In this document: positions 40,896 through 49,895 of the stretch, in pieces | How positions within the stretch are numbered: the stretch's first letter is position 1 | How the letters are laid out: each line of letters starts with the position of its first letter | Assembly (NCBI RefSeq): GCF_900113025.1 | Contig: NZ_FONT01000009.1 | Coordinates: forward strand, 1 to 62,058 | Direction of reading: 5' to 3' | Source of the DNA: Alteribacillus iranensis | GTDB taxonomy: Bacteria > Bacillota > Bacilli > Bacillales > Marinococcaceae | Length of the DNA: 62,058 nt | Notes under the pieces: generated by a model | Told to the model about the DNA's origin: nothing | What the model saw: only the letters and a program-made list of their open reading frames with translations | The model's database searches: none | Made by a program: the position numbers and the translations under genes

Positions 40896-40930
40896 TAAAA
40901 AGAGCTTTCTCCTGAGAGAAAGCTCTTTTT
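40896..40930 (-). terminator. Intrinsic terminator after rplL
   Basis: A near-perfect palindrome, AAAAAGAGCTTTCTC, loop CTGA, GAGAAAGCTCTTTTT, starts 7 bp after the rplL stop. It has both A and T tracts. In E. coli the comparable site is a partial attenuator that sets the ribosomal protein to RNA polymerase ratio. Confidence 0.9.
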
Positions 40931-40936
40931 GTAAAA

Positions 40937-41299
40937 TTACTTAAGTTCCACTTTAGCGCCAGCTTCTTCAAGCTTGCCTTTGATTTCTTCAGCTTCTTCT
41001 TTGTCAGCACCTTCTTTAATTGTGTCAGGTGCACCGTCAACAAGTGCTTTTGCTTCTTTAAGTCCGAGTCCAGTGATTTCACGCACCACTTTGATAACGT
41101 TGATTTTAGAAGAACCAGCTTCTTCCAATACAACATCAAATTCAGTTTGCTCTTCTCCACCTTCTGCAGGTGCAGCGCCACCAACAGCTACTGGAGCAGC
41201 CGCAGTCACACCAAATTCTTCTTCAATTGCTTTTACAAGGTCGTTCAGTTCAAGAACGGACATTTCTTTAATCGCATCAATGATTTGTTCTTTGCTCAT
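40937..41299 (-). CDS. rplL: 50S ribosomal protein L7/L12
   Basis: This 120-residue acidic stalk protein has an N-terminal dimer domain ([20 protein letters not shown]), an Ala-rich hinge (about 33-50) and the C-terminal factor-binding domain ([21 protein letters not shown]). Several dimers bind L10 and recruit EF-Tu and EF-G. It is encoded just after rplJ and followed by a strong terminator. Confidence 0.99.
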   Translation of the reverse strand: MSKEQIIDAIKEMSVLELNDLVKAIEEEFGVTAAAPVAVGGAAPAEGGEEQTEFDVVLEEAGSSKINVIKVVREITGLGLKEAKALVDGAPDTIKEGADKEEAEEIKGKLEEAGAKVELK

Positions 41300-41360
41300 T
41301 GTGGATCCTCCTTAAAATTATTATTTTATATCTATCGAAACGTTACATACTGCTAATAAC

Positions 41361-41861
41361 TTAAGCGCCCTCTTCTTCTTTTTGATCAGCAACTGCTTTA
41401 GAAGCCAATGCAAAGTTGCGGATAGGAGCTTGAAGAACACTGAGAAGCATGGAAACCAATCCATCGTGAGACGGAAGAGAAGCGAGTTCTTTAATCTCTT
41501 CAAGAGAGGCAACGCGCCCTTCGATAACACCTGTTTTGATCTCTAAAGCCTCATGGTCTTTAGCGAAGTTATTCAACACTTTCGCCGGCGCCACCACATC
41601 TTCCGTGCTAGTAGCCACGGCAGTCGGTCCCACGAGATATTCATCTAGATCTGTAAGATTCGTTTTTTCAGTAGCTCGTCGAACCATTGTGTTTTTATAC
41701 ACTTTGAAATCGACACCAGCTTCACGGAGCTGCTTACGAAGCTCAGTAGCTTCAGATACATCAAGACCACGGTAATCTACTACGACAGTAGAAACACTAT
41801 TTTCTAGTTTTTCCGCAATCTCTTGTACTACTTGTTCTTTCTGTTCGATTACTTTGCTCAT
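41361..41861 (-). CDS. rplJ: 50S ribosomal protein L10
   Basis: The protein has 166 residues: [50 protein letters not shown]10 is the base of the stalk and binds L7/L12 through its C-terminal helix. The ATG at 41861 follows AGGAGGTG. The upstream leader is a likely L10 autoregulatory RNA. Confidence 0.99.
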   Translation of the reverse strand: MSKVIEQKEQVVQEIAEKLENSVSTVVVDYRGLDVSEATELRKQLREAGVDFKVYKNTMVRRATEKTNLTDLDEYLVGPTAVATSTEDVVAPAKVLNNFAKDHEALEIKTGVIEGRVASLEEIKELASLPSHDGLVSMLLSVLQAPIRNFALASKAVADQKEEEGA

Positions 41862-42127
41862 TATCACACCTCCTGCTCTGATATCTGGCATGCCGCAAAC
41901 AGGACGGAAGTTCTCATCCTCATAAAAAAACCTTCATGTCCCCAGACACGAAGGTTTTGTTCTCGCACAAGTACCCCTTTAATAAAAGGAGTTTATCGAA
42001 AACTACCTCGGCAGGAAATTAAGCGCATGGCGCACCTGCTGTCTGCGGTATACGTCATCTATTTACTTATTAGGAACGTTAAGCACCGCTATCTAGTATA
42101 GCGTCTCTTAAACAATTCGTCAAACAT
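41862..42127 (-). ncRNA. L10 leader RNA with attenuator
   Basis: This 266-nt leader precedes rplJ. It contains GCAGGTGCGCCATGCGC...CCTGCCGAGGT, the AGCAGG/CCTGC pairing and CCTGCCGAGG sequence I know from Firmicute L10 leaders. Next come an CTCCTTTTATTAAAGGGG hairpin and a terminator-type stem (AAACCTTCGTGTC/GACATGAAGGTTT plus T7 at 41924-41957). L10(L12) binding is thought to favour termination. The leader boundaries are approximate. Confidence 0.75.
41924..41957 (-). terminator. Terminator stem of the L10 leader
   Basis: AAACCTTCGTGTC pairs with GACATGAAGGTTT on the reverse strand and is followed by T7. It lies about 60 bp before the rplJ start, in the right place to stop transcription when L10 is in excess. 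Confidence 0.8.
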
Positions 42128-42826
42128 TTATTTTAAATTCAGAGTTGCTGTGCTAACTTTAACGCCAGGCCCCATTGTGGAAGAGACAGCTACATTCTTC
42201 ATGTACGTGCCTTTCGCAGCTGATGGTTTAGCCTTCACTAATGTGTCGATAATTGTATTAAAGTTCTCTACCAACTTATCTGTGTCGAAAGAGACTTTCC
42301 CGATGGCCGCATGAATGTTACCAGCCTTGTCAACCCGGTATTCTACTTTACCTGCTTTGATTTCTTCAACGGCTTTTGTAACATCCATTGTAACTGTACC
42401 TGTTTTAGGGTTCGGCATGAGACCTTTTGGTCCAAGCGTTTTACCCAGCTTACCAACTTGCGCCATCATATCAGGAGTGGCAACGACAACATCAAAGTCA
42501 AACCAGCCCTGCTGAACCTTGTTGACTAGGTCTTCTTCGCCAACGTAGTCAGCTCCAGCCGCTTCTGCTTCCTTCGCTTTATCCCCTTTTGCAAAAACAA
42601 GAACACGTTGTGTCTTACCAGTTCCATGCGGAAGAACTACAGCTCCGCGAATCTGCTGGTCATTTTTACGAGGGTCAACGCCAAGACGCGCAGCTACTTC
42701 AACTGTTTCGTCAAAGTTAGCAATGGACGTTTTCTTTACGAGCTCTATCGCTTCTTCAGCGTTATATTGTTGTTCAGCATCAATAAGCTTAACAGCATCT
42801 TGATATTTTTTACCTCTTTTAGCCAA
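42128..42826 (-). CDS. rplA: 50S ribosomal protein L1
   Basis: The protein has 232 residues when started at the TTG at 42826 ([17 protein letters not shown]), exactly the B. subtilis length. GAGGAGG lies 7 nt upstream of this TTG but only 2 nt before the in-frame ATG at 42832. L1 landmarks: [46 protein letters not shown] and [20 protein letters not shown]1 forms the mobile stalk at the E site. Confidence 0.98.
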   Translation of the reverse strand: MAKRGKKYQDAVKLIDAEQQYNAEEAIELVKKTSIANFDETVEVAARLGVDPRKNDQQIRGAVVLPHGTGKTQRVLVFAKGDKAKEAEAAGADYVGEEDLVNKVQQGWFDFDVVVATPDMMAQVGKLGKTLGPKGLMPNPKTGTVTMDVTKAVEEIKAGKVEYRVDKAGNIHAAIGKVSFDTDKLVENFNTIIDTLVKAKPSAAKGTYMKNVAVSSTMGPGVKVSTATLNLK

Positions 42827-42939
42827 TTTCATTTCCTCCTCGGTTGTGGTTTTAGCGGTCAGACCTCCCACTATTAAAAGGTTGCGAATATATCAACCGT
42901 TCTTACGAAGCGGAAGTCGCAACCTCAAAACAAACATCA

Positions 42940-43365
42940 TTATTCTTCTATCGTGATACCCATGCTGCGTGCAGTACCTTCGACCATACGCATTGCAGCT
43001 TCCACGTCAGCAGCGTTCAAGTCCTGCATTTTCGTTTCTGCAATTTCACGTACTTGGTCCTGTTTTACCGTTGCAACTTTATTACGGTTGGGTTCACCAG
43101 AACCGCTGTCTATTCCTGCTGCTTTTTTCAATAGAACGGCAGCTGGCGGTGTCTTCGTAATAAAATCAAAGGAACGGTCTTCATATACATTGATCTCTAC
43201 AGGAATAATCATGCCTGCTTGATCGGAAGTACGAGCGTTAAATTCTTTACAGAATCCCATGATATTCACACCTGCTTGTCCGAGAGCCGGACCAACTGGC
43301 GGTGCTGGGTTTGCTTTTCCAGCAGGGATTTGAAGTTTTACTACTTTCTCGACTTTTTTAGCCAC
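42940..43365 (-). CDS. rplK: 50S ribosomal protein L11
   Basis: This 141-residue protein from a GTG start (43365) after AAGGAGGTG has [39 protein letters not shown] and [16 protein letters not shown]11 forms the GTPase-associated region with 23S rRNA and is the RelA-sensing element. N-terminal Pro residues look standard. It is the first gene of rplKAJL. Confidence 0.99.
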   Translation of the reverse strand: MAKKVEKVVKLQIPAGKANPAPPVGPALGQAGVNIMGFCKEFNARTSDQAGMIIPVEINVYEDRSFDFITKTPPAAVLLKKAAGIDSGSGEPNRNKVATVKQDQVREIAETKMQDLNAADVEAAMRMVEGTARSMGITIEE

Positions 43366-43472
43366 GCGACACACCTCCTTAGTCCGTGATGTGGTTCGTC
43401 GGACATGTCGTCCTCCCACTCATTAAAAAGGGTATACCCCTCTGCATTTGTTTCTGAGTAACAAACATTAAA

Positions 43473-43501
43473 ATCTTATCATTTTCCTAAAGGATCTGCA
43501 A
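43473..43501 (-). promoter_or_regulatory. Promoter of rplKAJL
   Basis: On the reverse strand TTGCAG (43496-43501), 17 bp, then TAAGAT (43473-43478) with an extended TGA just upstream. It lies about 110 bp before rplK, after nusG. Confidence 0.7.
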
Positions 43502-43531
43502 GTATTGATTGAAACACACATGCTTCACTAA

Positions 43532-44065
43532 TTAAATTTTTTCAACTTGATGAAATTCCAGTTCGACAGGAGTTTCTCTACCAAACATATTGACATGCAC
43601 TTTCACTTTTTGTTTCTCTGCATTGATATCCTCAATGGTTCCTGTGAAATCAGCAAACGGGCCTTCTTTTACTTTGACTGATTCCTTGAGGTGCAAGTCG
43701 ACTTGAGGTACCGGCTCTCCCTCTCCCATCTTTTCTAGAATATTATCCACTTCATCTGGTAAAAGAGGGGTCGGTTTTGAACCTGCACCAGATGAACCTA
43801 CAAATCCGGTTACACCCGGGGTGTTTCGAACGACATACCAAGAATCGTCTGTCATAATCATTTGTACGATGACATATCCAGGAAATACCTTTCTTGTAAC
43901 CGATTTGCTCTTGCCATTTTTTACCTCAGTTTCTTCTTCGACAGGGACTAGTACACGAAAGATCTTATCCGTCATCTCCATCGATTCTACACGCTTTTCG
44001 AGGTTTGTCTTTACTTTGTTCTCATAACCGGAGTATGTGTGAACCACAAACCAATTCTTTTCCAT
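43532..44065 (-). CDS. nusG: Transcription elongation/antitermination factor NusG
   Basis: The protein has 177 residues. The NGN domain (about 1-110: [44 protein letters not shown]) is followed by a KOW domain ([16 protein letters not shown]). It couples RNA polymerase to the ribosome or Rho and, in Bacillus, promotes sequence-specific pausing. The secE-nusG pairing is standard. Confidence 0.99.
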   Translation of the reverse strand: MEKNWFVVHTYSGYENKVKTNLEKRVESMEMTDKIFRVLVPVEEETEVKNGKSKSVTRKVFPGYVIVQMIMTDDSWYVVRNTPGVTGFVGSSGAGSKPTPLLPDEVDNILEKMGEGEPVPQVDLHLKESVKVKEGPFADFTGTIEDINAEKQKVKVHVNMFGRETPVELEFHQVEKI

Positions 44066-44117
44066 TATTGTCCGGACTATACGTCCTTCCCTCCTCCTGT
44101 TCGAGCCTTAACGCTTC

Positions 44118-44312
44118 CTAATCAAGGAAGATCCTAACAAGTTCTGATAGCAAGAGATCCACTACGCCAAAAAAGACAACAAAAAATATGATCGTAATAA
44201 TAACTACAATCGTATATTTCGTTAACTCCTTACGGTTTGGCCAACTTACCCGTTTTAATTCTTTTCCTACGTCTCGAAGAAACCTTGCAGGATTCTTTGT
44301 ACCTTCAGCCAT
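44118..44312 (-). CDS. secE: Protein translocase subunit SecE
   Basis: This 64-residue single-span SecE begins MAEGTKNPARFLRDVGKELK, with the conserved amphipathic RVSWPNRKEL segment and one TM helix (about 37-58). It clamps SecY. The ATG at 44312 follows GGAGGTGG; longer in-frame starts lie upstream of that site and are not conserved. Confidence 0.97.
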   Translation of the reverse strand: MAEGTKNPARFLRDVGKELKRVSWPNRKELTKYTIVVIITIIFFVVFFGVVDLLLSELVRIFLD

Positions 44313-44703
44313 ACCAGGCCACCTCCATTTAGCCATTACACAATAAACGACTTTCTCTTCCTCCATTTGAAACGAGTACACTTTGAGAAACCTACGATTT
44401 TTTACGACCGTGGCTTTACACCATCTCTCAAATTTCCATTATACGAAAAGCGGAAAGCATCTTGCTGAGCCGCGACTAGTTTCTCCCTCACCCTGTTGGC
44501 CGGAAATGAAGAGGAGAATAGAAAGCAACAAAAGAAAAAGACCTTATCCCAACACGCCCCACCTCAAGTGAAAAACGTTTATGTTATACGCAGGACATGG
44601 CATCCTTAGCAAAAGATTCTTCCTTCTAATGAGCCTTCGAACGGCCAGACGCCGAAACTAACACTCCGCAATGTACTTTCTTATCTAATAAAAAAACAAC
44701 CGC
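44313..44703. other. Unusually long rpmGB-secE gap
   Basis: The gap is 391 bp; in B. subtilis rpmGB and secE are only a short distance apart. No tRNA, no long conserved reading frame and no strong promoter were found. There is one TATAAT (rc of 44437-44442) with no good -35. The content looks like non-coding sequence; an unrecognised leader or a decayed gene is possible. Confidence 0.5.
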
Positions 44704-44853
44704 TTATTTTGTTTCACGATGAAGGGTGTGAGTGTTGCAGTGTTTGCAAAACTTCTTCATCTCAATGCGGTCTGTTACAGTTTGTTTATTTTTTTCAGTT
44801 GTATAATTTCGTGAATGGCATATGGAACATGCCATAATTACTTTACTCCGCAT
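44704..44853 (-). CDS. rpmGB: 50S ribosomal protein L33, zinc-binding form
   Basis: The protein is 49 residues: [20 protein letters not shown], then [20 protein letters not shown] and a HTLHRETK end. Two CxxC pairs (C9/C12 and C36/C39) mark the zinc-binding (C+) type. It lies between sigH and secE as in Bacillus. An AGGAGG site lies 7-10 nt before the ATG. Confidence 0.97.
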   Translation of the reverse strand: MRSKVIMACSICHSRNYTTEKNKQTVTDRIEMKKFCKHCNTHTLHRETK

Positions 44854-44897
44854 CGAGTACCTCCTGCAGTAAAATATGTCTCTGCATACGCTTCCTT

Positions 44898-44926
44898 ACC
44901 TTATCACAATGAAAAAAAGGTGTCAA
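44898..44926 (-). promoter_or_regulatory. Candidate promoter of rpmGB-secE-nusG
   Basis: On the reverse strand there is a perfect -35 TTGACA (44921-44926). The -10 is weak: TAAGGT at 17 bp or GATAAG at 15 bp. It is 50-70 bp upstream of the L33 ATG and downstream of the sigH terminator. Confidence 0.45.
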
Positions 44927-44962
44927 TTTCACACTATACGCCGAAAAAATGCTTTATATCCA

Positions 44963-44994
44963 CAGAAAAGCACCCTCTCACGCGAAGGATGCTT
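44963..44994 (-). terminator. Terminator-like hairpin after sigH
   Basis: AAGCATCCT pairs with AGGGTGCTT (9 bp with one G-U) around a 9-nt loop on the reverse strand, followed only by TTCTG. It lies 27 bp past the sigH stop. The short U-tract makes it a moderate terminator at best. Confidence 0.6.
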
Positions 44995-45020
44995 CTCAAT
45001 TTGAAATATTAAGACAACAA

Positions 45021-45671
45021 TTAAGACACGATACTTCGCACTTCAACGTGCCTTTCTAATTTCCTCTTGACACGTTGTAAAGCGTTGTCGATCGATTTTA
45101 CATGGCGGTTTAGCTCACCGGATATTTCTTGGTAAGACCTCCCGTCCAAGTATAACATCAGCACTTTCTGTTCAAGTTCACTTAGTATCTCTCTAATTTT
45201 CCCTTCAATGTCATCCACTTGTTCTTGATTAATAAACAGCTCTTCAGGATCACTCACTCTGGAACCACAAAGTACATCTAATAATGTACGTTCGGACTCT
45301 TCATCATAGAGAGGCTTGTCCAAAGATATGTAAGAATTTAAAGGCATATGCTTTTGTCTCGTAGCTGTCTTAATTGCGGTAATGATCTGCCTGGTTATAC
45401 ATAGCTCGGCAAAAGCTCTGAATGACGAAAGCTTGTCCCCCCGATAGTCTCTAATTGCCTTATAGAGTCCTATCATTCCTTCCTGTACAATATCTTCATG
45501 ATCCCCGCCAATTAAAAAATATGATTTTGCTTTGGCCCGGACAAAGTTCTTGTACTTGTTAATCAAAAATTCCAAAGAAGCGCTGTCACCGGAACGTACC
45601 TTTTCTACAAGAATTTCGTCTTCGGCTTTATCTAAGTACTGATGCTCTGTTTCTTTGAGGTCTAGACTCAA
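45021..45671 (-). CDS. sigH: RNA polymerase sigma-H factor
   Basis: This 216-residue sigma-70-family factor controls the transition to stationary phase and early sporulation. Region 2 contains FVRAKAKSYFLIGGDHEDIVQEGMIGLYKAIRDY; region 4 ends with YLDGRSYQEISGELNRHVKSIDNALQRVKRKL. The start is a TTG (45671) with GGAGGG 6 nt upstream. Weak initiation codons fit a factor kept low during growth. It lies between rae1 and rpmGB with its own sigma-A promoter. Confidence 0.98.
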   Translation of the reverse strand: MSLDLKETEHQYLDKAEDEILVEKVRSGDSASLEFLINKYKNFVRAKAKSYFLIGGDHEDIVQEGMIGLYKAIRDYRGDKLSSFRAFAELCITRQIITAIKTATRQKHMPLNSYISLDKPLYDEESERTLLDVLCGSRVSDPEELFINQEQVDDIEGKIREILSELEQKVLMLYLDGRSYQEISGELNRHVKSIDNALQRVKRKLERHVEVRSIVS

Positions 45672-45735
45672 TACAATCCCTCCGCCCTCGACTGATTGTA
45701 CGATTATAATTGCGTTGTAATATGTTGGTAATTAC

Positions 45736-45765
45736 ATTATATAGCACCGCTTATAGAAGCGTCAA
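45736..45765 (-). promoter_or_regulatory. Sigma-A promoter of sigH
   Basis: On the reverse strand TTGACG (45760-45765), 18 bp and a perfect TATAAT (45736-45741) lie about 65 bp before the sigH start. In B. subtilis the sigH promoter is sigma-A type and AbrB-repressed; AbrB sites have no clear consensus to look for. Confidence 0.8.
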
Positions 45766-45769
45766 CCGC

Positions 45770-46282
45770 TCAACGGTGGCCTCGACGCCATTTGTCAAAA
45801 ATTTCAGCCATTTCCTCTGAAAGGGGAAAGTTTGACAACTTTTCTTGCGCACTTTGTTGTTCTACTTCTTTCGCTATGTTTTTTTCGACTACTTGCATCT
45901 CAATCCGAAGCTCCCGAGCTGATTTACGCAAAGCTCCACTTCCAAACGTTAATGTCTGTTCAGCATAATCAGAAGTAGCTACATGGATTCGGGTCTCAAT
46001 GTTTTTTAGCTCCCCTACCAGTTTCTCAATCCTTTCATCTGCCGTTTCATTCTCCCGGGTATAGATAATATCTACTAAATGATTATTATAGTTTTTACCA
46101 AGACCCGGGACCATGTGGGCGTCAAAAACTACCTTCACCTCCCAGCCTTTGAATGCTTGATACTCTGCCATCTTTTCGATTAACAGATCACGAGCCTCAG
46201 CTAGATCATGGTCTTTTATTTTTTTTAACTCTGGCCAATCGCCGATCATATTGTATCCGTCAACTAGCAATATATCTTTCAT
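45770..46282 (-). CDS. rae1: Ribosome-associated mRNA endonuclease Rae1 (YacP, NYN domain)
   Basis: This 170-residue NYN/PIN-like nuclease has the LLVDGYNMIGDWPE opening and acidic residues in VVFDAHMVPG, YTRENETADERIE and VATSDYAEQ. B. subtilis Rae1 cuts translated mRNA in the ribosomal A site. The ATG at 46282 is chosen (AGGAAG 8 nt upstream); a GTG three codons earlier is less likely. It follows rlmB immediately. Confidence 0.93.
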   Translation of the reverse strand: MKDILLVDGYNMIGDWPELKKIKDHDLAEARDLLIEKMAEYQAFKGWEVKVVFDAHMVPGLGKNYNNHLVDIIYTRENETADERIEKLVGELKNIETRIHVATSDYAEQTLTFGSGALRKSARELRIEMQVVEKNIAKEVEQQSAQEKLSNFPLSEEMAEIFDKWRRGHR

Positions 46283-46283
46283 A

Positions 46284-47033
46284 TTATTCACTTCCTAAAG
46301 GGTGGCGCTTCCTGTAAACTTCATACATTAACAAACTAGCGGCAACAGAAGCATTTAAAGATGTTACCTTGCCGACCATGGGTATATTTAACAGTATGTC
46401 GCACTTTTCTTTAACTAGTCGGCTCACCCCTTTGCCTTCACTGCCGATCACCAGCCCTATCGGCATGTCCGCCGACCACGATCTAAAATCATCATCAGCA
46501 GAGGCATCGGTTCCAACAAACCAGAGCCCTTGTTTTTTCAGTTCATCCATCGTCCTGGCTATATTAGTCACCCGAGCCACCGGGACATGCTCGATGGCCC
46601 CAGTAGAAGCTTTCGCTACCGTCTGAGTAAGACCCACTGCCCGTCTTTTTGGAATAATTACTCCATGAACACCAGCAGCATCAGCAGTCCGTAAAATAGA
46701 ACCAAGGTTATGGGGGTCGGCAATTTCATCTAGCAAAATGATAAAAGGGTCTTCCTTTTTCCTAGCAGCCGCTTCTAACATATCTTCAATGTTTGCATAT
46801 TGATAAGCAGCAACAGAAGCAACCACTCCTTGATGATGTTGAGAATTAGAGAGTTCATCCAGTTTTTTACGGGGAGCTTGCTGTATGATAATTCCATTTT
46901 CTTTTGCCAGCTGATATACCTGCTTCATCTGTCCTTTGCTTGCTCCCTCTGCTACCCAAATCTTATTGATTGACCTGCCAGAACGCATCGCTTCAAGCAC
47001 AGGATTTTTACCGGATATCCATTCTTCACTCAT
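46284..47033 (-). CDS. rlmB: 23S rRNA 2'-O-ribose methyltransferase RlmB-like (SpoU family)
   Basis: The 249-residue SPOUT methyltransferase has an N-terminal RNA-binding domain ([14 protein letters not shown]) and a C-terminal trefoil knot with [33 protein letters not shown] and the motif 3 [14 protein letters not shown]. It is probably the enzyme modifying G2251 in 23S rRNA, as in the E. coli family member. The start is at ATG 47033 by ribosome-binding-site distance. It overlaps the end of mrnC by 8 bp. Confidence 0.94.
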   Translation of the reverse strand: MSEEWISGKNPVLEAMRSGRSINKIWVAEGASKGQMKQVYQLAKENGIIIQQAPRKKLDELSNSQHHQGVVASVAAYQYANIEDMLEAAARKKEDPFIILLDEIADPHNLGSILRTADAAGVHGVIIPKRRAVGLTQTVAKASTGAIEHVPVARVTNIARTMDELKKQGLWFVGTDASADDDFRSWSADMPIGLVIGSEGKGVSRLVKEKCDILLNIPMVGKVTSLNASVAASLLMYEVYRKRHPLGSE

Positions 47034-47451
47034 TCTTCTCATTCCTCTCTATGATGTCAATTGCATAAGAAATCATCTCTTCCAGACGTTTCTCTTTATT
47101 TAAGAGATACAAATATCCTATCACGGCTTCAAATGCAGTACTATACCTGTATGTTCCCTGGTCGGTGTTTTTGGGAATAGTGCCTGATTTGGCATTTCTC
47201 CCACGCCTCATCACTGCTTCTTCTTCTTCCGTCAGCCAATTTTCTTCGATTAATGTATGTAACACCTTTGCTTGGGCATAAGCAGAGACAAACGTAACTG
47301 CACTGCGATGAAGGAGGTGAGGGCGAACTCTGCCCGATAAGATGAGATGCTGGCGGATATACAAATCATACACAGAGTCCCCCATATATGCTAAAGCAAG
47401 AGCGTTAAGCTGCTTAACATCTACTTTACCGTACGATTGTTTGCTAATCAT
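47026..47451 (-). CDS. mrnC: Mini-ribonuclease III
   Basis: The protein is 141 residues, an RNase III catalytic domain without the dsRNA-binding domain. The catalytic blocks are [15 protein letters not shown] (D25) and [14 protein letters not shown] (Glu near residue 108). It matures 23S rRNA ends in Bacillus. ATG at 47451 (GGGAG 8 nt upstream) lies immediately after the cysS stop. Confidence 0.96.
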   Translation of the reverse strand: MISKQSYGKVDVKQLNALALAYMGDSVYDLYIRQHLILSGRVRPHLLHRSAVTFVSAYAQAKVLHTLIEENWLTEEEEAVMRRGRNAKSGTIPKNTDQGTYRYSTAFEAVIGYLYLLNKEKRLEEMISYAIDIIERNEKNE

Positions 47452-47453
47452 GA

Positions 47454-48857
47454 TTACTGCTCCCTTTTCCACCTGGTTCCCTGTGGAGTATCCTCAAGAA
47501 TGATCCCTTTCTCTTTTAACATGTCTCTTATCTCGTCCGCTCGAGAAAAGTTTCTATTTTTTCGCGCTTCGATTCTCTCTTGAATCAGTGTTTCTATTTC
47601 TGCATCCATTATTTCTTCTTCTGTCTCAATTGGAATATCCAGTACTGCTCCGATATCACGAATAGTATGAATAAAAAACTGTAACACTTCTTTAGAAGAC
47701 TGTTGTTCTTGTAAATATTTGTTTGCCTCTTTCACAAGGTCAAACAGAACACTAATTCCATTCGCACTGTTAAAATCATCGTCCATTTCTTTGATGAAGT
47801 CAGCTTTATGCTCTTTTACTTTCTCTGCCCATTCTTCTTTTTCTCCCCCTAAATCGGCACTATGTGCTAAGCGGTGTTTCAAATTATCAGTCGTACTCTG
47901 AATACGTTCAAGGCCATTCTTCGCACTTTCTAATAATTCCTCATTAAAATTTAAGGGGCTCCGATAATGAGCTTGAAGCATGAAAAAACGAACGACTTCC
48001 GGCCGGTGTTTTTTTATTATATCCTTAACCAATACAAAGTTACCTAGTGACTTCGACATCTTTTCGTTATTAATTTGTATATAGCCATTATGCATCCAGT
48101 ATTTTGCCATTTCCTGGCCATTTAGCGCCTCCGATTGGGCAATTTCGTTCTCGTGGTGAGGGAATGCAAGGTCTTGTCCTCCAGCGTGTATGTCGATTGT
48201 GTCTCCCAGGTACTTTTTCACCATAGCGGAGCACTCTATGTGCCATCCTGGCCGACCTTTCCCCCAAGGGCTATCCCAAGAAATTTCACCTTCTTTTGCT
48301 TGTTTCCAGAGCGCAAAATCCAAAGGATCTTGTTTCTTTTCGCCTATTTCCACCCTCGCCCCCGAAAGCAATTCATGGATGGATTGCGATGATAATTTTC
48401 CGTACTCTTTGAAGGACTTAGTAGAGAAATAGACATCTCCTTCTGCCTCGTATGCATATCCTTTTTGGATAAGAGCTTCAATAAATTGAATGATATCTGG
48501 CATCGTCTCTGTCACCCGTGGATGCAGGTCCGCCTTTTTCACTCCTAATGCTTCTGTATCCTGGAAATAAGCATGGATAAATCTCTCTGCTACTTTGGGA
48601 ACTTCTTCTTTCAGCTCCCTCGCTGCTTTAATAATTTTGTCATCGACATCTGTGAAGTTAGAAACAAAAAATACATCATAGCCTCGGTACTCCAGATAAC
48701 GCCTGACCATGTCAAATACGATGGCTGGCCGTGCATTCCCAATGTGAATATTATTGTAAACTGTGGGACCGCACACATACATTTTAATTTTTCCTTCCTG
48801 CAGGGGGACAAGCTTTTCTTTTTTACGAGTCAATGAGTTATAGAGATGAATACTCAT
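47454..48857 (-). CDS. cysS: Cysteinyl-tRNA synthetase
   Basis: This 467-residue class I synthetase has HIGN (38-41) and KMSKSL (about 267-272). Zinc ligands are C29 (YVCGPT), Cys in WHIECSAM, and the His/Glu of HHENE. It charges tRNA-Cys and also makes cysteine persulfides in other bacteria. It overlaps cysE by 4 bp (ATGA) and shares its T-box control. Confidence 0.99.
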   Translation of the reverse strand: MSIHLYNSLTRKKEKLVPLQEGKIKMYVCGPTVYNNIHIGNARPAIVFDMVRRYLEYRGYDVFFVSNFTDVDDKIIKAARELKEEVPKVAERFIHAYFQDTEALGVKKADLHPRVTETMPDIIQFIEALIQKGYAYEAEGDVYFSTKSFKEYGKLSSQSIHELLSGARVEIGEKKQDPLDFALWKQAKEGEISWDSPWGKGRPGWHIECSAMVKKYLGDTIDIHAGGQDLAFPHHENEIAQSEALNGQEMAKYWMHNGYIQINNEKMSKSLGNFVLVKDIIKKHRPEVVRFFMLQAHYRSPLNFNEELLESAKNGLERIQSTTDNLKHRLAHSADLGGEKEEWAEKVKEHKADFIKEMDDDFNSANGISVLFDLVKEANKYLQEQQSSKEVLQFFIHTIRDIGAVLDIPIETEEEIMDAEIETLIQERIEARKNRNFSRADEIRDMLKEKGIILEDTPQGTRWKREQ

Positions 48858-49525
48858 CGTTTATCTATCCTTTCCTCATGCTTGATATTATTTTTGTATG
48901 CTTCGAGCTCCCTTTTTAGTGAGGCTATTTCTTTTTCTAATTCATTAAATTTATCATTAACTGGATCCGGTAACATATGGTGAGCAAGGGAGTCCTGTTT
49001 CACTTTTACCCCGTCTTGAACGACAATTTTTCCAGGAATACCGACTACGGTAGAATTTGGAGGTACCTCTTTTAATACGACCGACCCTGCTCCAATACGT
49101 GAATGGGCTCCGATGGTCATAGAACCGAGGATTTTAGCTCCAGAGGCAATTAACACGTTATCTTCAATCGTTGGATGGCGCTTCCCTTTCTCTTTTCCCG
49201 TCCCACCTAACGTTACTCCTTGATAAATTGTCACATCGTCTCCAATTTCACATGTTTCTCCAATTACTACACCCATCCCGTGGTCGATAAATAACCGTTG
49301 ACCTATCACCGCTCCCGGATGGATTTCGATACCTGTAAAAAAACGACTGATTTGTGAAAGCAGCCGAGCGAGAAAATACATTTTTCTCTTCCACATCCAA
49401 TGAGCGATACGATGTGCCCATATCGCGTGAACGCCTGAATAGGTCGTAATGACTTCAAACTTGCTTCTTGCCGCCGGGTCCCTTTCAAATACAACGTTGA
49501 TATCATTTTTAAATGTCTTCCACAC
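48854..49525 (-). CDS. cysE: Serine O-acetyltransferase
   Basis: This 223-residue enzyme makes O-acetylserine, the first committed step of cysteine synthesis. It has an N-terminal helical domain ([29 protein letters not shown]) and a left-handed beta-helix with hexapeptide repeats ([44 protein letters not shown]). The start is read as GTG at 49525 (fM-WKTFKND), with GAGGAG about 10 nt upstream. An extension to 49549 is possible but not conserved. It lies under T-box control with cysS. Confidence 0.97.
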   Translation of the reverse strand: MWKTFKNDINVVFERDPAARSKFEVITTYSGVHAIWAHRIAHWMWKRKMYFLARLLSQISRFFTGIEIHPGAVIGQRLFIDHGMGVVIGETCEIGDDVTIYQGVTLGGTGKEKGKRHPTIEDNVLIASGAKILGSMTIGAHSRIGAGSVVLKEVPPNSTVVGIPGKIVVQDGVKVKQDSLAHHMLPDPVNDKFNELEKEIASLKRELEAYKNNIKHEERIDKR

Positions 49526-49616
49526 TCTACTCACTCCTCTCCCTTTCACACGTCACTGAAAACAAATATACGTACATATTTTCTTTTTGAAGGATCTGTC
49601 TCTATTTCTTCACGTA

Positions 49617-49890
49617 TAAAAAAAGCGCCCCATGCACGATCTGTGCACAGAGACGCTTTATAGGCGCGGTTCCACTCTGTTTAAAAGGGCTATCGGTATA
49701 GACAATTCCCCTTTTCTCTCCTGACAGATAACGGCTGCCAACCGCCCCTGCCTACTCACTCGTTCAACAGGGAACTCAGGGAGGCATGTTCAGAATACGT
49801 GTCCAGAAACCACTCTCAGCATCCGTGGTTCTCTCTGTACAGGAATCGTATCCCTACTTTTTCCCTTCTATGATTTGTACTTATCATGTT
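49617..49890 (-). promoter_or_regulatory. T-box leader for tRNA-Cys upstream of cysE-cysS
   Basis: This is a complete T-box on the reverse strand. Stem I carries the distal GGATGCTGAGAG loop and AGAGA bulge; a TGC (Cys) codon within GAACATGCC (49784-49786) is the likely specifier. The antiterminator bulge has AGAGTGGAACCGCG near 49665-49678 with TGGA, which pairs with the UCCA end expected of tRNA-Cys. A terminator follows (GCGTCTC...GGGGCGC then T7, 49617-49658). Uncharged tRNA-Cys would switch on cysE-cysS. It sits between gltX and cysE. Confidence 0.93.
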
Positions 49891-49895
49891 AATAA

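Noticed and set aside
44313-44703. A tRNA-Trp or other tRNA between rpmGB and secE
   Set aside because: Some Firmicutes have one here, but I found no acceptor/T-loop (GGTTCGAATCC-type) sequence on either strand.
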